Shown here in pieces: positions 28,531 through 43,245 of a DNA stretch of 64,000 nt (its first letter is position 1; every line of letters begins with the position of its first letter). The notes below the pieces were generated by a model. The model saw nothing but the letters and a program-made list of their open reading frames with translations. It was not told the DNA's origin and did no database searches. Source of the DNA: Aureimonas glaciei (GTDB lineage Bacteria; Pseudomonadota; Alphaproteobacteria; Rhizobiales; Rhizobiaceae); NCBI RefSeq assembly GCF_014643375.1, contig NZ_BMJJ01000004.1, positions 134,167-198,166 on the forward strand, given 5' to 3'. A program made the translations under genes and the position numbers.

Positions 28531-28531
<1 letters not shown>
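27830..28531 (-). CDS. bchM: Mg-protoporphyrin IX O-methyltransferase
   Basis: 233 aa SAM-dependent methyltransferase; motif I ILDAGCGTGALAVELARRG is near residue 66 and motif II near VTAMDSLIHY. It methylates the ring-C propionate of Mg-protoporphyrin IX, directly before AcsF. Its ATG overlaps the bchL stop (TGATG) and its stop overlaps lhaA. Confidence 0.95.
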
Positions 28532-33216
<4,685 letters not shown>

Positions 33217-33242
<26 letters not shown>

Positions 33243-34784
33243 CGTACAGCGTCTCGACGGTGATGTTGACCAGTCCCTGTTCGGCAGCGAATTTCTCGGT
33301 GTTGCGGCGCGCCTTGCCGCGCACGAGGAAGGGGATTTTTCTCAGCTCGCTTTCCGCCTCCTCCGCCCAGCGGAGCGACGCCTCGACCGGGGCGAGCGGG
33401 GGTGTCGCTTCCTCGGCGAGCGGCAGGGAGGGCGCCTTGGGCGCCGCGTTGCCCATGGCGGACTGCGGCAGGTGCGAGGGCTCGGCGGCGTCGTTGAACT
33501 CGAAATCGTCGCGGAACATCTGCAGGAGGTGCTCTTCCAGCCCCATCATCAGCGGGTGGACCCAGCTGTCGAAGATCACGTTCGCGCCTTCCGCACCCAT
33601 CTGCGGCGAATAACGGGCTGGGAAATCCTGGACATGCGTCGGCGCCGAGATCACCGCGCAGGGGATGCGCAGCCGTTTGGCGACATGGCGCTCCATCTGG
33701 GTGCCGAGCACCAGTTCCGGCTGGGCCGCGACGATCGCGTCCTCGACGGCGAGGTGATCGTCCGAGATCAGCGCTTCGATGCCATGAAGGGCGGCGGCGG
33801 CGCGGACCTCGCGGGCGAATTCCCGGCTGTAGCTGCCGAGCCCGCAGACGGTGAAGCCGAGCTCGTCGGCGGCGATGCGGGCGGCGGCGATGGCATGCGT
33901 GGCATCGCCGAAGATGAAGACGCGCTTGCCGGTGAGGTAGGTCGAGTCGATCGAGCGCGAGTACCAGGGCAGGCGCGAACGCAATTCCTGGAGCGACTCG
34001 CTATCGAGCCCCGCGGCAGCCGCGACCGCCGCGACGAAGTCGCCGCATGCCAGCACTCCGATCGGCGGCACCGTGACGGAAGGCTGGCCATGGTGGCGCA
34101 TCAGCCAGTCGGCCGCGGTGCCGGCGATCTCGGGATAGAGGACGATGTTGAAGGCGGCCTGCGGCAGTCGGGCGAGATCGGCGATGCCGGCGCCGAGCGG
34201 CGCCACGACATTGACGGTGATGCCGAGGCTCTCGACGAGTCTGCGCACCTCGACGGTGTCGTCGCGGTGGCGGAAACCCAGCGAGGTCGGGCCGAGGATG
34301 TTGCAGACGGGGGCCGGCGCGCGAGGCTCGGCCCGTCCGGCCGGCGCCGGCGCGAAGGTTCGCACCAGCCGGTAGAAGGTCTCGGCCGCGCCCCAGTTCT
34401 CCTTCTTCTGGTAGGACGGCAGTTCCAGCGTCACCACCGGGATGGCGAGGCCGAGGGCATCGGCGAGGCCGCCGGGATTGTCCTGGAGAAGCTCGGCGGT
34501 GCAGGAGGCGCCGACGAGCACGGCATCGGGCTGGAAACGGTCCACCGCCTCGCGGCAGGCGGTCTTGAAGATCTCCGCGGTATCGCTGCCGAGATCGCGC
34601 GCCTGGAAGGTGGTGTAGGTGACCGGCGGGCGGCTGGCGCGCCGCTCGATCATGGTGAACAGGAGATCGGCATAGGTGTCGCCCTGCGGCGCGTGCAGCA
34701 CGAGATGGACGCCGCGCATCGAGGCGGCGATCCGCATCGCGCCGACATGGGGTGGTCCCTCATAGGTCCAGACCGTGAGCTGCA

Positions 34785-34785
<1 letters not shown>
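33217..34785 (-). CDS. bchB: Dark-operative protochlorophyllide reductase subunit B
   Basis: 522 aa, NifK-like. It begins [18 protein letters not shown]. The cysteine in [15 protein letters not shown] and the C-terminal BchB-type domain ([17 protein letters not shown]) are present, joined by an Ala/Pro-rich linker (about residues 415-460). With BchN it reduces protochlorophyllide without light. The ATG overlaps the bchN stop as TGATG, and its 3' end overlaps bchH by 26 nt. Confidence 0.96.
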
Positions 34786-36665
<1,880 letters not shown>

Positions 36666-36696
36666 TCACCGCGATCTAAATCCCGAAAAGGAAAAG

Positions 36697-36730
36697 TGTC
36701 AATCAAAGATGACGTCTATTGTTGTTTACA
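36697..36730. promoter_or_regulatory. PpsR-type sites in the bchF/ppaA divergent region
   Basis: TGTCAATCAAAGATGACG (36697-36714) fits TGTC-N10-GACA with one mismatch. CGTCTATTGTTGTTTACA (36713-36730) fits TGT-N12-ACA with one mismatch and overlaps the first by 2 bp. The whole bchF/ppaA spacer (36629-36988) has no other gene that I can support; its GC-rich right half could be an untranslated leader of ppaA. Confidence 0.6.
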
Positions 36731-36988
36731 AATCACCGTCCCTGGCTTTACTCGCCGCTGGTGAAGTGGCAGCATGACCGTTGATTGTCGCGACCGGCGG
36801 ATGCCGGCGTTTCGCGCAATGGTTGGACGCCAAGGTTGGACGCACGAGGGGAAGCGCCGCGCCCTGCACGGCAGGGCGAGGGCGACCGGATGGCCGTAGG
36901 AAGGCGGGAATCCGGAAGGGCGATGCCGCCGCGGTCGAGGCGGCGGGGAAGGGCAGACAGGATCGGCGGCAATGGGGAGGGCGCGCTC

Positions 36989-37921
36989 ATGGTTTCAATC
37001 CGCAGCAGTCATGCCGGCCAAAGGGAGTCGGCTCCGACATCCCCGCCACCCCCCTGTTTCACCGACGGTCATTATCCCCGACGGGGCGACAGGGCCGCAG
37101 GGCCGCCAGGGGTGTGCGGGGAGGCCGGCTTTGCTCCCCCTGCCGCCCGGGCTGTTTCGGCGGTCGCGCCGACCGTCGCGGCCCCCAACGATGCGGCCCG
37201 CAGTGATGGGGAAAGCGCCGGCCGTCCGGGGCCGGACCGGCAGCCCACCCCGGCGCTCTCGGCCTTCGTCGAGGCGCTGCTCGACAGCCGGGTGGACCGA
37301 TTTGCGGCCCTGGCTGCGACGGGGCTGGCCGAGGCCGGCGATCTCCATCGCTTCGAGGACGCCTATCTCGCCCCGGCAGCCAGGCTTCTGGGCGAGCTAT
37401 GGCTCTCGGACGAGTGCGATTTCCTGGCGGTGACGATCGCCGTCGCGCGGCTGGAGCGGCTGTTCATGGGACTGGCGATGATGCAGCACGCGGTCGCCGT
37501 CCCGGCCGGTGCGCGCCGTGTCCTGCTCGCGCCCGCCCCCGGGAACCAGCACAGTTTCGGTCTCGCGCTGGTGGAGGAGCGGTTTCGCCACGCCGGCTGG
37601 GCCGTCGATTGCTGTGGTGCCGGCGACGGCCAAGAGATGCTGCGCCTCGTCGCCGCCAGCCCCTACGACGTCATCGGCCTGTCGGTCCATTCCGAGGCGC
37701 TCCTTCCCGATCTGACGGCGATGATCGCCAGGCTGCGCAAGACCTCGTCCAACCGCGCCGTCGTCATCCTGGGCGGCGGCAGCCTCGCTCTGGAGAATGC
37801 CCGCCTCCTCCTCGACGCCGGGTTCGATCGTCTTGCCGAGGATGCCGCATCCGCCGTGCGACAGGCAGAGGCGAGCGTCGTCGCGCGGATGGGGTCCCGG
37901 TATCGTGCAGCGGCGGAGTGA
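36989..37921 (+). CDS. ppaA: PpaA/AerR-type cobalamin-binding regulator of PpsR
   Basis: 310 aa from the ATG at 36989, which has a GGGGAGGG site. The first ~90 residues are Pro/Ala-rich. An all-helical segment (about 95-160) is followed by a B12-binding-like Rossmann domain that contains NQHSFG at residues 186-191, close to the DxHxxG cobalamin motif, and a later VVILGGGSLAL. AerR/PpaA proteins bind B12 in a light-dependent way and modulate PpsR/CrtJ. It lies immediately upstream of ppsR, as usual. The start could also be at 36785 or between. Confidence 0.85.
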   Translation: MVSIRSSHAGQRESAPTSPPPPCFTDGHYPRRGDRAAGPPGVCGEAGFAPPAARAVSAVAPTVAAPNDAARSDGESAGRPGPDRQPTPALSAFVEALLDSRVDRFAALAATGLAEAGDLHRFEDAYLAPAARLLGELWLSDECDFLAVTIAVARLERLFMGLAMMQHAVAVPAGARRVLLAPAPGNQHSFGLALVEERFRHAGWAVDCCGAGDGQEMLRLVAASPYDVIGLSVHSEALLPDLTAMIARLRKTSSNRAVVILGGGSLALENARLLLDAGFDRLAEDAASAVRQAEASVVARMGSRYRAAAE

Positions 37922-37964
37922 CGAGGGTCTGTTCATCAACGAGGGCAAGCTGGTTTCCTGTGAG

Positions 37965-39371
37965 GTGGCACGTTCCTTCAACTCCCCCCGCGATCTGTTT
38001 TCGGGATTGGGCGCCGAGTCTCTCGCGGCGTTGATGACCGCGAACAGCTTCCTCTCCGTCGTCCTGTCTCCGGCGGGCGAGGTCGTCGATGTCGCCTATG
38101 CCGATCCCGGCCTGAAGGCATGGGGCGTCGACGGCTGGATCGGGCGGAAGTGGAACACGACGGTCGCGGCCGACAGTCGCGCCAAGATCGACGCCCTCCT
38201 GGCCGAGGCGGAACGAGCCTCGCCGACGCGCGCGCGCCAGGTCAACCACCCCGGCGCCACGGGCGAGGATCTGCCGGTCAGCTACCACGTCCTTTCCCTC
38301 GATGGCGCGCGCTCGCGCATCGCCTTCGGCACCGATCTCCGGCCAATATCGGCGATGCAGCAGCGGCTGGTCTCGGCGCAGGTCGAGATGGAAAAGGACT
38401 ATCGCAAGCTGCGCGATATCGAATCCCGCTACCGCATGCTCTTCAACTTTTCCGTCGAGCCTCTCCTCGTCGTCGATGGCCGGTCGCTGAAGATCCTCGA
38501 GGCCAACCAGGGGGCCGCCGAGCTTCTGGCCCGTCCGATCGACAAGCTGACGGGCCTGTCGGTGGGCGCCGTCTTCGCCCGCGACGACCAGTCCCTGGCG
38601 CTGGACGCGCTCCGCGCCGTGGAGACGCGGGCGCGTCCTGCCACCTTCGCGGCGCGTCCCCTAGGCTCCGAACAGCGCCTTTCCGTTCGCGCCACCCCCT
38701 TCCGCGAATTCGGGCGGACGAACCTTCTGCTTCGCCTGGCCGACGGGGCGGCGTCCGAGCCTTTTCCGGGGGCGGACAGCCACATGGCGGCGGCGGCGCA
38801 GAGCCTTCCCGACGGTGTCGTCGTCGTCAATGGCGAGGCGACGATCCTGGAAGCCAACCCGGCCTTTCTCGAGCTGATCAGGGTGATGGCGCTCGACCTC
38901 GTCGAGGACAGGCAACTCGACAATTGGCTCGGCGGCTCGGGCGTCGACGTGCAGGTGCTGATGGCCAATCTGCGCGAGCACGGCACGATGCGCCGCTTCT
39001 CCTCGGTCATCCGCGACGAGCTCGGCGGTCGCGGCACCGTCGAGATTTCGGCGGCGAAATTCTCCGGCCGCGGCGGGCCGCTGTTCGGCCTCGCCATCCG
39101 CGAGGTGCCGCTGGCCGAAGCCATGCAGGCCGGGCTCGCGGGCCAGGGCCCGAACGCGGCGGCGCAGCTGATCGAGCTCGTCGGTCGGGTGCCGCTGAAG
39201 AACCTCGTTCGCGACACCGCCGACATCATCGAAAAGCTCTGCATCGAGGCCGCGCTGCGGCTGACCGACAACAACCGCGCCTCCGCCGCCGACATGCTCG
39301 GCCTCAGTCGCCAGAGCCTGTACATGAAGCTGCGCCGCTATGGCATCGAGCAGGACGAGGCGTCCGAGTAA
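37965..39371 (+). CDS. ppsR: PpsR/CrtJ photosynthesis repressor
   Basis: About 468 aa from a GTG start (VARSFNSPRDLFSG); an alternative GTG at 37905 gives 488 aa and overlaps ppaA. Layout: N-terminal PAS-like domain, coiled-coil Q-linker (QQRLVSAQVEMEKDYRKLRD), two PAS domains (FNFSVEPLLVVDGRSLKIL and PDGVVVVNGEATILEANP), then a Fis-type helix-turn-helix (ASAADMLGLSRQSLYMKLRR). It represses bch, crt and related genes aerobically by binding TGT-N12-ACA. With this start the only Cys is the one just before the helix-turn-helix (EKLCIEAAL). Confidence 0.92.
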   Translation: MARSFNSPRDLFSGLGAESLAALMTANSFLSVVLSPAGEVVDVAYADPGLKAWGVDGWIGRKWNTTVAADSRAKIDALLAEAERASPTRARQVNHPGATGEDLPVSYHVLSLDGARSRIAFGTDLRPISAMQQRLVSAQVEMEKDYRKLRDIESRYRMLFNFSVEPLLVVDGRSLKILEANQGAAELLARPIDKLTGLSVGAVFARDDQSLALDALRAVETRARPATFAARPLGSEQRLSVRATPFREFGRTNLLLRLADGAASEPFPGADSHMAAAAQSLPDGVVVVNGEATILEANPAFLELIRVMALDLVEDRQLDNWLGGSGVDVQVLMANLREHGTMRRFSSVIRDELGGRGTVEISAAKFSGRGGPLFGLAIREVPLAEAMQAGLAGQGPNAAAQLIELVGRVPLKNLVRDTADIIEKLCIEAALRLTDNNRASAADMLGLSRQSLYMKLRRYGIEQDEASE

Positions 39372-39388
39372 GGCTGCGTCGGCGTACA

Positions 39389-39406
39389 TGTCAATTTAAA
39401 TTGACA
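39389..39406 (+). promoter_or_regulatory. Perfect PpsR operator upstream of bchG
   Basis: TGTCAATTTAAATTGACA is a perfect 18-bp palindrome matching TGTC-N10-GACA. It lies 28 bp before the bchG ATG. A CGTCAA half-site follows at 39415. It suggests that bchG-bchP has its own PpsR-controlled promoter beside ppsR itself. Confidence 0.8.
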
Positions 39407-39434
39407 CATTTTGGCGTCAACGTTAGGTTTTGGC

Positions 39435-40348
39435 ATGACCGATCAGATCGTCCTCAGCCACCGTCCGCCGATGCCGAGCCTTTCGGCGGTGGTGGAACTG
39501 TTGAAGCCGATCACCTGGTTCGCGCCGATGTGGGCCTTCGGATGCGGCGTGGTTTCGTCGGGGGCATCCGTCGGCGATCGCTGGCCCTACGTCCTCGGCG
39601 GCATCCTTCTGGCCGGGCCGCTGGTCTGCGGCACCAGCCAGGCGGTGAACGACTGGTACGACCGCGACGTCGACGCGATCAACGAGCCCGGCCGCGTCAT
39701 TCCCTCCGGCCGCATGCCGGGCCGTTGGGGGCTTGGGATCGCCATCGGCAACACGGCGCTTTCCCTTCTCGTCGCGCTGTGGCTCGGCCCGTGGGTCTTC
39801 GGCGCGGCGATCGTCGGGCTGGCGCTGGCCTGGGCCTACAGCGCGCCACCGCCGCGGCTGAAGCGCAGCGGCTGGTGGGGCCCGGGGGCAGTGGGCCTGT
39901 GCTACGAGGGCCTGCCCTGGTTCACCGCGGCGGCGGCGACCGTCGGCGGCTTTCCCGGCTGGCCCGTTGTCTGGCTGGCGCTGCTCTACAGCCTCGGCGC
40001 GCACGGCATCATGACGCTCAACGATTTCAAGGCGGTCGAGGGCGACCGGCAGATGGCCTCGCCAGCCTGCCGGTGCAGCTCGGAACCGATCGCGCCGCGC
40101 GCCTCGCCTGTCTGGTGATGGCGCTGCCGCAGGTGGCGGTGGTGGTGCTTCTCCTGGCCTGGGGATTTCCGCTGCATGCCAGCGTCGTCGTTCTTCTGCT
40201 CACCGGACAGACGGTCTGCATGCCGCGCCTCCTCAGCGATCCCCAGCGCTTTGCCGCCTGGTACAATGCGACGGGGACGACGCTCTACGTGCTCGGCATG
40301 CTGGCCAGCGCCTTTGCCGTCGCGGCCCTGGCGGGGGGCGCCGCGTGA
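39435..40348 (+). pseudogene. bchG: Bacteriochlorophyll synthase, frameshifted
   Basis: UbiA-family prenyltransferase that esterifies bacteriochlorophyllide a with geranylgeranyl diphosphate. The first Asp-rich loop NDWYDRDVDAINEP and the second NDFKAVEGDRQM are both intact. After Met207 (position 40055) the frame goes astray and stops at 40118. One base later the expected sequence resumes in the next frame (SLPVQLGTDRAARLACLVMALPQ, three more membrane helices) to 40348. A single missing G in the run after ATG would restore a 304-aa protein of normal size. Either a sequencing or assembly error, or a real null mutation that should block BChl a synthesis. Confidence 0.85.
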
Positions 40349-40451
40349 ACGCCGTTTGTCCGCCCCGGTCAGTCTCCGCCTCCTTTGCGGGACGCGGCGC
40401 GCCTGCCGTGTTTCCGCGGGCCGAGCCGTTTCAATCGGGCATCCCTCCGGG

Positions 40452-41696
40452 ATGTCGCCGATGACGCGGCGGGATGACGACGAGACGGCGAGGGATGCCT
40501 ACGATGTCGTCGTGGTCGGCGGCGGTCCGGCCGGCGCGACGGCGGCGCGCGAGATCGCTTTGGCCGGCCACTCGGTCCTGTTGCTCGACCGGGAGGGGCG
40601 GACGAAGCCCTGCGGCGGGGCGATCCCGACCCGGCTGATCGAGGATTTCGACATTCCCACCCATCTCCTGCGCGCCCGCATCGCCTCGGCCCGCATGGTC
40701 GCGCCCTCCGAGGCGAGCGTCGACATGGCGATCACCGGCGGCTTCGTCGGCATGGTCGATCGCGACAGCTTCGACCCCTTCCTGCGCGAGCGGGCGGCCG
40801 GGAGCGGTGCCGCGGTGGTCGCCGCGACCTTTCTCCAGGTCCGCCAGACCGAGCCCGGCAATCTCGCCGTCACGTTCCGGCGCAAGCAGCCTTCCGCCCG
40901 GGAGGAGACCGTTCACGCGCGCCTCGTGATCGGCGCCGACGGCGCCAATTCGCTGGTTCGTCGGCAGCTCTTCGGGCGGGAAAAACGGCCGCCCTTCGTC
41001 TTCGCCTATCACGAGATCGTCCGCTCGCCGCCGGCGACGGACTGCTCCGGCGTCGATCCGGCACGCTGCGACGTCTACTATCAGGGACGCATCTCGCCCG
41101 ATTTCTACGGCTGGGTGTTTCCGCATGGCGAGACGACGAGCGTCGGGGTCGGCAGCGCGCTGAAGGGCTTCGATTTCCGTGAGGCGACGCGGCTGCTGCG
41201 CGAGGCGGCCGGGCTCGGAGCCGCCGAAACGCTGCGCGAGGAGGGGGCGGCGCTGCCGCTGAAGCCGCTGAAGCGCTGGGACAACGGCCGCGATGCCCTT
41301 CTCGTCGGCGATGCCGCCGGCGTCGTCGCGCCCTCCTCGGGGGAGGGCATCTACTACGCCATGCTGTGCGGGCAACTGGCGGCGGGCGCGGCGGCGGCGT
41401 TTCTGGCCAGCGGCGACGCCCGCGCGCTGACCGGGGTGCGGCGGCGCTTCATGCGGGCGCACGGGCGCATCTTCCTCGTTCTCGGCTTTCTGCAATCCTT
41501 CTGGTACCGCAGCGACCGGCGGCGCGAGCGTTTCGTCGCGCTCTGCGCCGACAGGGACATCCAGCGTCTCGTCTGGGACTCCTACCTGCACAAGCGGCTC
41601 GGCCGCGCCGATCCGATGGCCTATGTCAGGGTCTTCTTCAAGGATCTCGGCGACATGGCGCGGCTGGCCTGGCCCGGGCGCTGGCGATGGCGCTGA
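40452..41696 (+). CDS. bchP: Geranylgeranyl reductase (bacteriochlorophyll)
   Basis: 414 aa FAD flavoprotein. The N-terminal VVVVGGGPAGATAAREIALAG motif, the RTKPCGGAIP block and the GDAAGVVAPSSGEGIYYAM motif are those of BchP/ChlP. It reduces the geranylgeranyl tail to phytyl. The start at 40452 (MSPMTRRDDD) is uncertain; 40461 is equally possible and ribosome sites are weak. The 103 bp between bchG and bchP contain no gene: the pucC-like gene often found there is missing. Confidence 0.93.
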   Translation: MSPMTRRDDDETARDAYDVVVVGGGPAGATAAREIALAGHSVLLLDREGRTKPCGGAIPTRLIEDFDIPTHLLRARIASARMVAPSEASVDMAITGGFVGMVDRDSFDPFLRERAAGSGAAVVAATFLQVRQTEPGNLAVTFRRKQPSAREETVHARLVIGADGANSLVRRQLFGREKRPPFVFAYHEIVRSPPATDCSGVDPARCDVYYQGRISPDFYGWVFPHGETTSVGVGSALKGFDFREATRLLREAAGLGAAETLREEGAALPLKPLKRWDNGRDALLVGDAAGVVAPSSGEGIYYAMLCGQLAAGAAAAFLASGDARALTGVRRRFMRAHGRIFLVLGFLQSFWYRSDRRRERFVALCADRDIQRLVWDSYLHKRLGRADPMAYVRVFFKDLGDMARLAWPGRWRWR

Positions 41697-41950
41697 TCGA
41701 GGGCCTGGTTCGCGACGGGACCGTGGCGCTTCTGGCGCTGGTGATCCTCGGCCTGGAGGGCCTCGCCATCCTCTTTGCGGCGAAGCGGCAGGCCCGTCTG
41801 CCGCTCCTGGCCAACGCCGCCTCGGGCGTGGCGCTGATCCTGGCTCTGCGGGCTGCGCTGCTCGGCCAGGCGCCGCACTGGATCGCGCTCTGGCTGGGGC
41901 TCGGCTTCGCCGCCCATCTCCTCGATGTGTTCGGCCGTTTGCGGCGCTGA
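41687..41950 (+). CDS. Small membrane protein downstream of bchP (unknown)
   Basis: 87 aa with three hydrophobic segments (about residues 11-30, 39-57 and 64-80) and a basic C-terminus. It overlaps the end of bchP by 10 nt (ATGG inside the last codons), so it is probably translated with it. I do not recognise the family. Its position suggests a link with tail reduction or late photosynthesis assembly, but that is only inference. Confidence 0.65.
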   Translation: MALIEGLVRDGTVALLALVILGLEGLAILFAAKRQARLPLLANAASGVALILALRAALLGQAPHWIALWLGLGFAAHLLDVFGRLRR

Positions 41951-41974
41951 CCGCGGCGGCGAGAATTTTGGCGG

Positions 41975-43132
41975 CTACTGCGCCGCAAATTCCGGATCGA
42001 GCGTCTTCAGGATCGCATGCGCCGCCTCGATGCGGGCCGGGTTCGGCCAGAAGCGGTTGGCGAGGATTACGATTCCCGTGCCGCGCGCGGGCTGGAACAG
42101 CGCATAGGCGCCGAAACCGCCGGTCGAGCCGGTCTTGGACACGGTGCCGACTTCCGCGCCCGTCACCGGCGCATCGGGACGCTCGACGCGGTTGGGTTTG
42201 AGAACGAAGTCGGCGTCGGCGCCCTGGCGAAGATCGTCGAGCCGGGCCGGCGCGCCATAGAGCTCCCAGCCGAGGCCCTGGTGCATCGCGCCGACCTTGT
42301 AGACGCCGGCGCGCGCCTGGCGCAGGGCGGCCTGCATCGTGTCGTCGAGCCCCTTCGGGTCCATGGACGCCTCGACGAAGCGGAGGAAATCGCTCGCCGT
42401 GGTCTTCACGCCGTAGGCTTCCTCGTCGAAGAGGCCCGGATTGACGCGCACGGGCGCGTTGTCGCGGGTGTAACCCTGGGCATAGTCGCCCTTGCGATTC
42501 GCCGGGACGTCCAGAAACGTGTCGGCGAGACCCATCGGCTGCAGGATCTTTTCCGTCATCAGCGATGAAAAGGACGCGCCGGCGCTGGCGGCAGCCAAGT
42601 AGCCGGACAGCCCGATCGAGGCGTTGGAATAGAGGCGGCTCGCGCCGATCGCGTCGGTCGGGGAAAACTTCTTGAAATAGTTTTCGAAATTCGTCTCGTC
42701 GACGCCGTCCGGGAACTGCAAGGGCAGTCCGCCGGCGACATAGGTGTGGAGATCGAGGAGGGTCGCCCCACCGATCGGGCTTCCCGCCAGCGCCGGCATG
42801 AGCGTCTCGGCCTTGGCTGAGAGATCGACGGCGCCCTCCGCTTCGAGCCGCGCCAGAAGCGTGCCGGTGAACGGCTTCGACAAGGATCCGATCTCGAACA
42901 GGGTCTCGTCGTCCACCTTGGCGTCGGTCTGGCGGGAGGCGACGCCGTAGTGGAAGACCTGGCGCTTGCCCTGGTGGACAATCGCGACGGACATGCCGGG
43001 CACATCGTGTTCGGCCATCAGCGGCTCGATGACGGCATCCACGGTGGCGCGGGTCTCGTCCGCGATGGCGGGGGCACCCAGCAGGGTCGTCATGACGGCA
43101 AAAGCCAAGGTGCGCGGGATCGCCAGGTTCAT
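41975..43132 (-). CDS. ampC: Class C beta-lactamase (AmpC-like) or related serine hydrolase
   Basis: 385 aa with a Sec signal peptide (MNLAIPRTLAFAVMTTLLGAP). It has the three active-site motifs of class C: SLSK (Ser-x-x-Lys, in GSLSKPFTG), YSN (in RLYSNASIG) and KTG (in VSKTGSTGGFG). Periplasmic beta-lactam hydrolysis is likely; penicillin-binding-protein-like peptidases share the fold. The ATG at 43132 is used rather than 43162 because it starts the signal peptide. No ampR-type regulator is adjacent. Convergent with the end of the PGC. Confidence 0.85.
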   Translation of the reverse strand: MNLAIPRTLAFAVMTTLLGAPAIADETRATVDAVIEPLMAEHDVPGMSVAIVHQGKRQVFHYGVASRQTDAKVDDETLFEIGSLSKPFTGTLLARLEAEGAVDLSAKAETLMPALAGSPIGGATLLDLHTYVAGGLPLQFPDGVDETNFENYFKKFSPTDAIGASRLYSNASIGLSGYLAAASAGASFSSLMTEKILQPMGLADTFLDVPANRKGDYAQGYTRDNAPVRVNPGLFDEEAYGVKTTASDFLRFVEASMDPKGLDDTMQAALRQARAGVYKVGAMHQGLGWELYGAPARLDDLRQGADADFVLKPNRVERPDAPVTGAEVGTVSKTGSTGGFGAYALFQPARGTGIVILANRFWPNPARIEAAHAILKTLDPEFAAQ

Positions 43133-43245
43133 TTTCGCCTCGGATGTTTCGGAGCAGGGCACCGGTCGGGCCGGCGCATGCGGGCTGCCTCTGTAGCGAC
43201 CTGCCGAAGGCCGCGCAAGAAACCTAAGCTTGCCTGCGGGCTTGT

